Source: Peptococcaceae bacterium (GTDB taxonomy: Bacteria; Bacillota; Desulfitobacteriia; Desulfitobacteriales; Syntrophobotulaceae). From it: a stretch of DNA of 41,871 nucleotides. Below, in pieces: positions 1 to 6,816 of the stretch (the first letter of the stretch is position 1; each line of letters begins with the position of its first letter). The notes beneath the pieces are model-generated. The model did no database searches, was not told the DNA's origin, and saw only the letters and a list, made by a program, of their open reading frames with translations. Where the stretch lies: the NCBI GenBank assembly GCA_012517475.1, contig JAAYUV010000017.1, positions 1 through 41,871 on the forward strand, read 5' to 3'. Position numbers and translations under genes: made by a program.

Positions 1-263
1 ATAGCCGCTCTCGGCAGATCGTGAAGGCCACTAGCCTTCACGCATCCGTGGCGAGCCGCTCAATGCCATCCATGGCACCGGAAGAAATGTCCACTGGACA
101 TTTCTTCCCAGTCCATCCATGGACGTCGAAACAGCCGCGCTCCGATCAGCCATTTATGCCATCCGTGGCATGGCTGAAATTAGGCGCCTCCTGTGCCGTT
201 ATCGTGCTTCGCTTGACGCTGTCTATACATTACGGAAACTAGTCGTTTTGCAACAGCCCCTTA
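1..263 (+). repeat. Hairpin-rich MITE-like element, copy A (left part cut by window start)
   Basis: The right end is AGTCGTTTTGCAACAGCCCC, an inverted match to the left end of copy C near 41708. The interior is a string of small palindromes: stem 21-28/34-41, stem 64-69/72-77, a perfect 13-bp stem 80-92/96-108 with a 3-nt loop, stem 111-116/119-124, and a nested stem 149-153/171-175 around 157-170. Several centre on the motif CATCC(A/G)TGG. The core ends at the inverted motif CTATACATTACGG just before the IS-like end. Bases 1-121 are identical to 41751-41871, and copy B (10423-10725) is the same element inverted and diverged. The ends resemble the IS1182-family remnant at 33807-34408, so mobilisation by such a transposase is inferred. 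The open frame across it shows no protein-like features and is not called. Confidence 0.85.
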
Positions 264-324
264 TTGTCGGTTAAAGCATGAGTCAGATCTAAGAACAGAC
301 GTTGAACGGAAAAGAGGGGATTCC

Positions 325-822
325 ATGAAGCACTTCGTAGTAAAGAAACAAAATAACAGTAAGATGTGTTTCGTTTGTGGTCTGGAAAATGACTATAGTT
401 TGAAAGCCGGTTTTTATGAATTGGAGAATGACGAGATTATTGCCATATTCAGACCTCTGGAAGGACATCAAAGTTATCCCGGCCGGTTACATGGCGGGGT
501 GGCTGCATCTATTCTCGATGAAACAATAGGAAGAGCGATCAACATCAAACATGATGGAATCTGGGGAGTAACTGTTGAGCTTAACGTTCAGTACAAAAAA
601 CCGGTTCCCCTGGATGAAGAACTCAAGGTCGTGGGCAGGATCACAAGGGATACAAGCCGCATTTTTGAAGGTACGGGGGAAATTATTCTCCAAAACGGTG
701 AGGTTGCGGTGACTGCGTACGGGAAGTATATTAAGCTGCCTATCGATAAAATCGCAGATTTTGGAGATGATGACTGGAAAGTATGTCACCTTGAAAGCGA
801 TCCGTTAGAAGTCGAATATTAG
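325..822 (+). CDS. PaaI/YigI-type hotdog-fold thioesterase
   Basis: A 165-residue protein with the signature of small hotdog acyl-CoA thioesterases: the HGGVAASILDE segment at about residues 56-66 holds the helix-capping Gly and the acidic residue used in catalysis, followed by the VTVELNVQYKKPVP strand typical of PaaI-like enzymes. Family members hydrolyse acyl- or aryl-CoA thioesters in the cytoplasm; the substrate cannot be read from the sequence. A CxxC pair (residues 15 and 18) near the N terminus is common in the Firmicute branch of this family. The ATG is preceded by AGAGGGG at a good distance. It stands alone between the repeat element and a small SASP-like ORF, so no pathway is indicated by context. 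Confidence 0.85.
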   Translation: MKHFVVKKQNNSKMCFVCGLENDYSLKAGFYELENDEIIAIFRPLEGHQSYPGRLHGGVAASILDETIGRAINIKHDGIWGVTVELNVQYKKPVPLDEELKVVGRITRDTSRIFEGTGEIILQNGEVAVTAYGKYIKLPIDKIADFGDDDWKVCHLESDPLEVEY

Positions 823-838
823 AGTTATACCATTTAAT

Positions 839-979
839 ATGGATGGGGATAATGGTCATCTTACCTCCCGGGATGCAGGAAGAATCGGAGGCCGGCTAGG
901 CGGTAAAATCGGTGGAAACATGGTTAAGGAAATGGTTAAATTTGCGGAGGAACATCTGAAAGCCCAGGGACGGCTATAA
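839..979 (+). CDS. Small SASP-like protein (46 aa), possibly truncated
   Basis: A short frame encoding 46 residues with HLTSRDAGRIGG, a repeated (R/K)xGG pattern and a C-terminal MVKEMVKFAEEHL helix. This is the layout of the C-terminal half of clostridial alpha/beta-type small acid-soluble spore proteins, which coat and protect spore DNA (TSRxxGxxGGxMVKxMIxxAE). Usual members are 60-90 residues, so this may be a short form or a 5'-truncated relic: the frame is closed by a stop at 806-808, and there is no clear Shine-Dalgarno before the ATG at 839. A strong terminator follows directly, which supports a real transcript end. Homology is recognised by motif only. Confidence 0.5.
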   Translation: MDGDNGHLTSRDAGRIGGRLGGKIGGNMVKEMVKFAEEHLKAQGRL

Positions 980-987
980 TTATGTTA

Positions 988-1028
988 AACAACCCCTTTT
1001 ACAGGAATTGTAAAAGGGGTTGTTTTTA
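988..1028. terminator. Bidirectional intrinsic terminator
   Basis: A perfect 16-bp stem (988-1003 with 1009-1024, loop GGAAT) is flanked by T-rich sequence on the plus side and A/T-rich sequence on the other. It lies between the tail of the SASP-like ORF and the tail of the convergent helicase gene, so it can serve both. Confidence 0.85.
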
Positions 1029-1037
1029 TAAAAAACC

Positions 1038-2450
1038 TTATTTCCTTTTTGGCGCACGGGAAGAATATTTTGGATCTCGCTTTCTGTTAAAGTTATGTTG
1101 TTCAAAGTGGTCCCTCCGGGGCTGTCTTACGCGAAGCGGCGATTCTTCAGAAAGTACTACCGGAGTTGTATTTGGCTCCTTGGTAAGCAGTTTCAGGGCG
1201 GCAGAAAGCAGAGCGATCGAATCGCTGTTTTCTAAAAGTTCTTCAGCCATTTCTTTATATTTCAGAATGTCCTGATCTTCAATTGTTCTTAGAATTTTAT
1301 CCACCGTTATACGCTGCTGGCCTACTAAAGCATCAGTCAGTGTGGGTAACGGCTTTCGAATAATTCTTCTTTTGGCAACTTGCTCAATTAGTCTAAGATG
1401 GCCGATCTCCCTTGGTGTAACCAAAGTGATGGCAAGTCCTGCTTTTCCTGCACGACCGGTTCTGCCGATCCTGTGGACATAACTTTCGGGATCCTGCGGG
1501 ATATCAAAATTATAAACATGTGTAACACCGCTGATATCAAGACCCCGGGCTGCAACATCCGTGGCGACAAGTATCTCTGTAAGTCCTTCCTTAAAATGGC
1601 GCATGACAATGTCTCTTCTGGCCTGAGTTAAATCCCCGTGAATACCTTCAGCTGAATAGCCGCGTTTGCTTAAGGCCTCAAAAAGTTCGTCTACACGGCG
1701 TTTTGTTCTGCCAAAAACAATAGCTAATTCTGGAGAGTGGATATCCAGCATTCGGCACAACACATCAAATTTTTGTTTCTCCTGCACTTCGACATAATAC
1801 TGTTCAATTTGGGGAACAGTCATTTCTTTGGTTTTAATACTGATAAACACAGGTTCTTTCATAAAACGTTGCGCCAGGTCCTGGATGGTCTTAGGCATTG
1901 TTGCAGAAAAAAGCAAAGTTTGTCTTTCCGTGGGTACTTCCAACAAGATGTTTTCTATATCCTCTACAAAGCCCATACTTAACATCTCATCAGCTTCATC
2001 CAGAATGACAACTTCCACATACTGCAAGCGAATGGTTTTTCGCCGCATATGATCCATTAATCGTCCTGGGGTACCAACCACGATCTGAGGGCGGTTTTTC
2101 AAAGCTCGAATTTGGCGGTCAATATCCTGCCCTCCGTAAATAGGTAAAGCGCGTACTCCTTTAAATTGTCCGATCCTGTTTAATTCTTCAGCTACTTGAA
2201 TCGCCAGTTCTCTCGTTGGAGTAATAACCAGGCCTTTAACGGTATCCCGCTCCGATTCCATTCTTTGGATCATCGGAATTCCAAATGCAGCCGTTTTTCC
2301 AGTGCCGGTTTGGGCTTGCCCAATAATATCCTGGCCCTCTAAGGCTAAAGGGATAGTCTTTTCCTGGATAGGCGTGGTTTCCTCAAACCCCATTTCGGCA
2401 ATTGCCCGGATTAAATGATTACTTAGACCGAGTTCGTAAAAATTAGACAT
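1038..2450 (-). CDS. cshA: DEAD-box ATP-dependent RNA helicase, CshA type
   Basis: A 470-residue helicase that unwinds RNA duplexes, with expected roles in mRNA decay, ribosome assembly and cold growth. All superfamily-2 motifs are visible: Q motif GFEETTPIQ (about 21-29), Walker A AQTGTGKT (46-53), DEAD box [13 protein letters not shown] motif LLFSATMP, and motif [12 protein letters not shown]. The C-terminal tail is short and basic with RQPRRDH and RKRDPK, like CshA, and lacks a DbpA RNA-binding domain. The ATG at 2450 is chosen because AAGGAG lies just upstream; a longer frame to 2531 exists but has no ribosome binding site and adds unconserved residues. It is monocistronic, converging on the SASP-like ORF with a shared terminator. 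Confidence 0.93.
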   Translation of the reverse strand: MSNFYELGLSNHLIRAIAEMGFEETTPIQEKTIPLALEGQDIIGQAQTGTGKTAAFGIPMIQRMESERDTVKGLVITPTRELAIQVAEELNRIGQFKGVRALPIYGGQDIDRQIRALKNRPQIVVGTPGRLMDHMRRKTIRLQYVEVVILDEADEMLSMGFVEDIENILLEVPTERQTLLFSATMPKTIQDLAQRFMKEPVFISIKTKEMTVPQIEQYYVEVQEKQKFDVLCRMLDIHSPELAIVFGRTKRRVDELFEALSKRGYSAEGIHGDLTQARRDIVMRHFKEGLTEILVATDVAARGLDISGVTHVYNFDIPQDPESYVHRIGRTGRAGKAGLAITLVTPREIGHLRLIEQVAKRRIIRKPLPTLTDALVGQQRITVDKILRTIEDQDILKYKEMAEELLENSDSIALLSAALKLLTKEPNTTPVVLSEESPLRVRQPRRDHFEQHNFNRKRDPKYSSRAPKRK

Positions 2451-2764
2451 CAAATAATATCTCCTTATAAAGTTGAGTATTTCCTTATGAATATGTTTTA
2501 GGCTGTTAAAAACACAAAAAGTTAGTCGCATTCAGCTAAATATATCTTTAACTTGTTTTGCATTATTTATAAGATAATGAGATAAATAATCCATGGGAAG
2601 TTGCAGCAAGAAAACATTTTAGTATATTTCCGCTGGATTGTCAATAATAACCAGACTGTTTATTTTTTCATATATTACAGGAAAGTGCATATATATGGAT
2701 TGTTTCAGTAATCTTTAAAGAGCACTTGCTGCCCTTGATAACATGATGACAAGGAGGTGTCGGG

Positions 2765-2839
2765 ATGTTCACCAAACATTGGATGTTAAGAGAGGTAGCC
2801 CATTGTAAAGAAGGTTGCAGTATCACGTCCCGGGCATGA
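2765..2839 (+). CDS. Putative 24-aa peptide with two cysteines
   Basis: A 25-codon frame starting MFTKHWMLREVAHC, with a very strong AAGGAGGTG Shine-Dalgarno at 2750-2758 and correct spacing, ending at TGA 2837-2839. A robust terminator follows 16 bases later, so the region looks like a self-contained short transcript. Two cysteines (residues 14 and 18, CKEGC) and a basic, aromatic N terminus are visible. I do not recognise a family. It could be a small functional peptide, a leader peptide for the attenuator behind it, or the mRNA part of a regulatory RNA. Confidence 0.45.
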   Translation: MFTKHWMLREVAHCKEGCSITSRA

Positions 2840-2855
2840 CCTTAAAAGGCCTGAA

Positions 2856-2891
2856 GAAAGGACTGTTCCGTGGGGACAGTCCTTTCCTTTT
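2856..2891 (+). terminator. Intrinsic terminator after the small peptide ORF
   Basis: The stem GAAAGGACTGTTCC (2856-2869) pairs with 2872-2886 and is followed by a short T-rich tract (CCTTTT). It ends the transcript that would carry the 24-aa ORF. Confidence 0.7.
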
Positions 2892-3026
2892 GCCGTGACA
2901 AACGAAAGATATGCAGTTGGATTGAATCAGAATACCAAATGTATGGCAAAAGAAATTTGGTTAAAAATAAAAGAGAAACGGGAAGTGAAATACTAAAATC
3001 CAATGTGTGGCAGGCGGAGTAATACG

Positions 3027-3392
3027 ATGTTTAAAGAATTCAGAACGCAAAAAATAATATTTGCCGCGTGGGTTATTCTGTTATTTCTCTTTTTTAGTTG
3101 TATGCAAATCGCTCTTTGGTCCAAATCAGAGATTTTGCAGCAGATTGATCTTTTAGAGCAGGATTTAAAAACTGAACAATGGGAGAACGCAGTCAAGGAT
3201 GTTGAAAAAATAAAGGATCAATGGGAATCGCGCAAATACATCAATTATATGGCAAATGAAACAGAGAATCTCAGAACATTTGAAAAAAAACTTATTCAGT
3301 TTGAGTTCCTGGTAAGAAATCAGGAAGATGATTCTCTGGAAATGCTCCCGGAAATTAGGGAAACGGTCAAAGATTTTCTTAATGTTTTTTAG
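3027..3392 (+). CDS. DUF4363 family membrane-anchored protein
   Basis: A 121-residue protein with one N-terminal membrane helix (KIIFAAWVILLFLFFSCMQIAL) and an outside-facing, helical acidic/basic C-terminal part that looks coiled-coil. Clostridial DUF4363 proteins have this size and topology and are usually encoded just before a DUF421 protein, as here. The ATG at 3027 follows GGCGGAG; an in-frame ATG at 3003 has no binding site. Its stop codon overlaps the Shine-Dalgarno of the next gene, so the two are translationally close. Function unknown; a role at the membrane with the DUF421 partner, often linked to spore biology, is inference. Confidence 0.75.
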   Translation: MFKEFRTQKIIFAAWVILLFLFFSCMQIALWSKSEILQQIDLLEQDLKTEQWENAVKDVEKIKDQWESRKYINYMANETENLRTFEKKLIQFEFLVRNQEDDSLEMLPEIRETVKDFLNVF

Positions 3393-3403
3393 GAGGAAAT
3401 GAC

Positions 3404-4072
3404 TTGGAATTAATCGGTTATGTGCTGCGTGTTATTGTCATTTATTTATTTACATATTTTGCCGCGAGGATTCTCCCCGGGAAAGCAATTGCCCAAATGA
3501 CGGTCTATGAGCTGACGGGTTTGTTCCTGATCTCAACAGTTGCTGCGGAACCCCTTGTCACGAAAGTCACGGCCAAAACTTTAGTGGGCATAGCCATGAT
3601 CCTATTAATGATCATTCTGACTTCCCGTTTATCCTTAATAAATAGAATAACCCCTTGGTTTGAACATACTCCTACCATATTGATAACGAAGGGAAAAATT
3701 GACTATAGAGCTTTGAAAGGTTCTTTTCTTTCTTTGAATCAATTTCAAGGTTTATTAAGACAAAAGGGATATGATAAAATATCTGATATAGAATATGCTA
3801 TACTCGAACCACAAGGGGAACTTTCAGTCTTTTCCAAGCCACAGGAAAGACCGTTACGGGTTGGGGATTTAGGAATTAACACGAGGGAAGACGGTCTTAC
3901 ACTGCCGTTAGTCATGGATGGAAAAATTATCCGGAGCAATCTCAGACACCTGAATCTCAATACCCGGTGGCTAATGGAAGAATTAAGGAAGCAAGGGGTT
4001 ACGAACTATAAGGAACAAATACTTCTGGCGGAGATTAACGCTTCCAACCAGCTTTCAGTTTTTTGGAAATAG
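3404..4072 (+). CDS. DUF421 (YetF/YcaP-type) membrane protein
   Basis: A 222-residue protein with about three N-terminal membrane helices (roughly residues 4-22, 37-50 and 58-78) and a soluble C-terminal domain with the family's conserved pieces: an RxLPGKAIAQMTVYEL-like segment near the first loop, LILxxGKIDY-type strand, and LRQKGYDKISDIEYAILEPQGELSV. It starts at TTG 3404, set by AGGAGG at 3391-3396 with 7-nt spacing; there is no better ATG. It forms a two-gene unit with the DUF4363 gene. Molecular function of the family is not established; some Bacillus members affect spore germination or stress. Confidence 0.85.
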   Translation: MELIGYVLRVIVIYLFTYFAARILPGKAIAQMTVYELTGLFLISTVAAEPLVTKVTAKTLVGIAMILLMIILTSRLSLINRITPWFEHTPTILITKGKIDYRALKGSFLSLNQFQGLLRQKGYDKISDIEYAILEPQGELSVFSKPQERPLRVGDLGINTREDGLTLPLVMDGKIIRSNLRHLNLNTRWLMEELRKQGVTNYKEQILLAEINASNQLSVFWK

Positions 4073-4123
4073 GATTCGGAAAATAAGATAAAAAAATACA
4101 TTATTCAATTTGGGGGAATCAAT

Positions 4124-4321
4124 TTGCTTGAAAGTTGGTTAGGAGATATTAAGACCATTACACCGGATGCTAATTATGAAACAGTTGCCGGTTTTATGCT
4201 CGAACAGCTAGGTCATCTTCCGGTTGAAGGGGAGACGGTGTCTTCTGATGGGTATCACTTTCTTGTAAAAGAAATGGGAATAAGAAGGATCAACAAGCTT
4301 TTAATCAAGAAAATAAATTAA
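4124..4321 (+). CDS. Stand-alone CorC/HlyC transporter-associated domain
   Basis: A 65-residue protein made entirely of the domain normally found at the C terminus of CBS-domain hemolysin-like/CorC proteins (TVAGFMLEQLGHLPVEGE ... FLVKEMGIRRINKLLI). In full-length relatives (about 430 residues) it follows a DUF21 membrane domain and two CBS domains and has an FAD-like fold; those parts are absent here. The proposed start is TTG 4124 after a GGGGG stretch. It could be a free-standing regulatory domain or the remnant of a deleted full gene. A terminator follows immediately, which suits a maintained transcript. Confidence 0.65.
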   Translation: MLESWLGDIKTITPDANYETVAGFMLEQLGHLPVEGETVSSDGYHFLVKEMGIRRINKLLIKKIN

Positions 4322-4340
4322 ACCGCAGAGGTGCGGTTTA
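4320..4340 (+). terminator. Hairpin after the CorC-domain gene
   Basis: AAACCGCA pairs with TGCGGTTT around a 4-nt loop, directly overlapping the stop region. The T-tract is poor (TTTATTCAT), so termination may be partial. Confidence 0.55.
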
Positions 4341-4377
4341 TTCATGAGTAAATAAAAAGACGGGGAGATTGATCAAT

Positions 4378-4614
4378 TTACTGATAGGTTGTATTCCGTA
4401 AAATATGGAGGTAGTTTTCCGCTTCTTCTTTCGTAAAAAAAACTTCCACCCGGTCATCGGCAATCTCAGCATTATCCCACGCTAAATATTTTCCGTGAGG
4501 CAGTTTACTTACACACCAGGATACATCTTTTTCCTTAAAAACCGTAGTGGTGTTTTCAAGCATTTCCTGATAGTCAACAAAGCCAAAAGTTTTTGCAAAG
4601 TGATCTTTATTCAT
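4378..4614 (-). CDS. Hypothetical protein (78 aa)
   Basis: A 78-residue acidic cytoplasmic protein starting MNKDHFAKTFGFVDYQEM, with no membrane segment or signal peptide. The C-terminal part (EVFFTKEEAENYLHIL) is an amphipathic helix. AAAGGA lies upstream of the ATG. It is divergent from the nif promoter region, separated by about 100 bases. I do not recognise a family; coding is supported by the binding site, the lack of a competing frame and protein-like composition. Confidence 0.6.
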   Translation of the reverse strand: MNKDHFAKTFGFVDYQEMLENTTTVFKEKDVSWCVSKLPHGKYLAWDNAEIADDRVEVFFTKEEAENYLHILRNTTYQ

Positions 4615-4711
4615 TTCCGACGTCCTTTACTCATAGAATAAGCAATGATTTCATCAATATATTTTCATACGGATAGCAAAATATTATTCATTTAGTTAAA
4701 TAATACGTAAT

Positions 4712-4746
4712 ACAATTCATAAATGGATTGACAATTCATATGAATT
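4712..4746 (+). promoter_or_regulatory. Candidate operator of the nif promoter
   Basis: The 10-mer ACAATTCATA occurs at 4712-4721 and again at 4731-4740, 19 bp apart (about two helical turns). The second copy is part of a perfect 14-bp palindrome, AATTCATATGAATT (4733-4746), lying in the spacer between -35 and -10. That is where a repressor would block polymerase. No known consensus (GlnR, TnrA, Fnr, NrpR) is matched by eye, so the binding protein is unknown. Confidence 0.5.
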
Positions 4747-4756
4747 TAATTATAGT
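4728..4756 (+). promoter_or_regulatory. SigA-type promoter of the nif operon
   Basis: TTGACA (4728-4733), a 17-bp spacer and TATAGT (4751-4756) make a near-consensus housekeeping promoter. Transcription would start at about 4763, giving a leader of roughly 365 nt before nifI1. No sigma-54 -24/-12 element is seen upstream of nifI1 or nifH. Confidence 0.8.
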
Positions 4757-4791
4757 ATTTATATGATTTTTGTTGAAAGGCAAAGCAATGG

Positions 4792-4826
4792 CGCTTTTTC
4801 TCTGCTGAGAGAAGAAGCGTTTTTTT
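4792..4826 (+). terminator. Leader terminator 1
   Basis: A 12-bp stem (4792-4803 with 4808-4819, one G-T pair, loop GCTG) is followed by seven Ts. It begins only about 30 nt after the predicted transcription start, so it would stop most transcripts unless antagonised. Confidence 0.8.
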
Positions 4827-4968
4827 ATTACTATCTGGGGCTTAAGACTCTTTATTTGTCTTATATTGTTCTGAAGGCAAAGGCGCTTTCTTGTTCAAGG
4901 TATTTACCCGGACAAAGGAAGCGCCATTACCTATATTTATGAAGAATATTTTACTCATAATAAGCAAT

Positions 4969-5019
4969 GGCGCTTTTTAACTGACCTAAGAATGTCGGAT
5001 AAAAAGCGCCTTTTATTTT
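4969..5019 (+). terminator. Leader terminator 3
   Basis: GGCGCTTTTTA (4969-4979) pairs perfectly with TAAAAAGCGCC (5000-5010), an inner GAC/GTC stem lies in the loop, and TTTTATTTT follows. Confidence 0.75.
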
Positions 5020-5027
5020 AAGCAATG

Positions 5028-5075
5028 ATGCTTTTCGTTACAGGAAACCCTGCGAACTAAAAGCGTTTTTTGTTT
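5028..5075 (+). terminator. Leader terminator 4
   Basis: GCTTTT (5030-5035) pairs with AAAAGC (5059-5064), continued by GTT/AAC after one mismatch and capped by CAGG-AAAC-CCTG. TTTTTTG follows. It ends about 40 nt before the nifI1 ribosome binding site. Confidence 0.75.
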
Positions 5076-5128
5076 AGAACCATTACTTGGACTTAATAGT
5101 CCAAATAAAGAAAAAGGAGGATCTGAAT

Positions 5129-5446
5129 ATGAAGATGATTCGAGCCATTGTACGACCAGAAAAGAGTGAAGTAATCTCAGAAAAATTAGCCGAAGCGGGA
5201 ATCGTATCCATGACCAAGATGCATGTGTTTGGCCGGGGTAAGACTAAAGGATTGCAAATAGGGGATATTCACTATGACGAGTTTCCCAAAGTCATGCTGA
5301 TGATGGTGGTTGAGGATCAGGAGACAGACAAGACTGTGGAGATTATTCTCGAAACCGGCAAAACAGGCAATATCGGGGACGGAAAAGTCTTCGTCTCTAA
5401 CGTAGAGGCTGCTTATACAGTAAGAACCGGTCAAGCCGGGCTGTAA
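5129..5446 (+). CDS. nifI1: NifI1, PII-family nitrogenase switch protein
   Basis: A 105-residue PII (GlnB-like) protein: MKMIRAIVRPEKSEVISEKLAEAGI is the N-terminal beta-alpha element, followed by the T-loop region (GRGKTKGLQIGDIHYDEF) that is characteristic of the NifI1 branch, and the C-terminal KTGNIGDGKVFVSNVEAAYTVRTG nucleotide-binding strand. NifI1 with NifI2 binds NifDK and inhibits it when nitrogen is replete; 2-oxoglutarate and ATP relieve this. The ATG at 5129 is set by AAGGAGG at 5114-5120; a TTG 14 codons upstream is not supported. The T-loop lacks the Tyr-51 uridylylation context of GlnB. First gene of the operon. Confidence 0.92.
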   Translation: MKMIRAIVRPEKSEVISEKLAEAGIVSMTKMHVFGRGKTKGLQIGDIHYDEFPKVMLMMVVEDQETDKTVEIILETGKTGNIGDGKVFVSNVEAAYTVRTGQAGL

Positions 5447-5460
5447 AGGAGTGACGGCAA

Positions 5461-5847
5461 ATGAAAGAAATTATTGCCATTGTCAGGCGTCACCAGGTCC
5501 CAGCTTCAAAAAAAGCCTTAGAAGAGGCAGGATTCAATGCCTTAACAATTCAAAGCGTGGAGGGTCATGGTAAACAAAAGGGCGCCGGCGGCTGGGCGGC
5601 AGAGGTTGATCCCCATCTCAGACCGCTTTTAAAACATGAAATGCCTGTTCAGGATGCCCTCATGAAATGGATTCCGAAAAGGATGCTCACTTTGGTTGTC
5701 CAGGATCAAGAAGTTGATAAAGCAGTCGAGGCGTTAATCAGGGCAAATCAAACCGGTCATATCGGAGACGGAAAAATTTTTGTTTGCCCCCTAGAAGAAG
5801 TCCTGCGGGTTCGAACAGGTGAAAATGGTCCTAGAGCTGTATCCTGA
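5461..5847 (+). CDS. nifI2: NifI2, PII-family nitrogenase switch protein
   Basis: A 128-residue PII homologue, longer than NifI1 because of a bigger T-loop (KGAGGWAAEVDPHLRPLLKHE, roughly residues 40-61), the hallmark of NifI2. The C-terminal half (QTGHIGDGKIFVCPLEEVLRVRTGE) is the standard PII ligand-binding end. It acts with NifI1 as a hetero-oligomer on the MoFe protein. It starts 14 bases after nifI1 with AAAGGAG as binding site. The pair sits ahead of nifH here, as in heliobacteria, rather than between nifH and nifD as in methanogens and many clostridia. Confidence 0.92.
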   Translation: MKEIIAIVRRHQVPASKKALEEAGFNALTIQSVEGHGKQKGAGGWAAEVDPHLRPLLKHEMPVQDALMKWIPKRMLTLVVQDQEVDKAVEALIRANQTGHIGDGKIFVCPLEEVLRVRTGENGPRAVS

Positions 5848-5871
5848 CACAGTATATCTGAGAAGTCATAA

Positions 5872-6756
<885 letters not shown>

Positions 6757-6816
6757 TCTTATTGATCGAACAACAGTTCCATTTAAATAGAGAGTAAAAT
6801 CACGGAGGTGATCGCG

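Larger units (their letters stand above)
4783..5075 (+). promoter_or_regulatory. nif operon leader with four related hairpin repeats
   Basis: The motif AAGCAATGGCGCTTTTT at 4783-4799 recurs exactly at 4962-4978 and in diverged form at 4874-4890 and 5020-5036. Each copy forms the 5' arm of a hairpin whose 3' arm reads like AAAAAGCGCC. Hairpins 1, 3 and 4 are followed by T-runs (4820-4826, 5011-5019, 5066-5071) and look like intrinsic terminators; hairpin 2 (4882-4892 with 4915-4925) is not followed by a T-run, and its 3' arm carries the reverse complement of a near-copy of the motif. No other gene lies between the promoter and nifI1, so transcripts into nif must read through all four. I infer regulated antitermination or RNA processing. 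Confidence 0.75.

Noticed and set aside
21-242. 73-codon open frame through the repeat element
   Set aside because: It crosses the palindromes, has no binding site, and its apparent copy at 10440-10646 simply reflects the repeated DNA.
4783-5075. The nif leader repeats as a CRISPR array
   Set aside because: Repeats diverge, are spaced irregularly (91, 88 and 58 bp), each is one arm of a terminator hairpin, and no cas genes are present.
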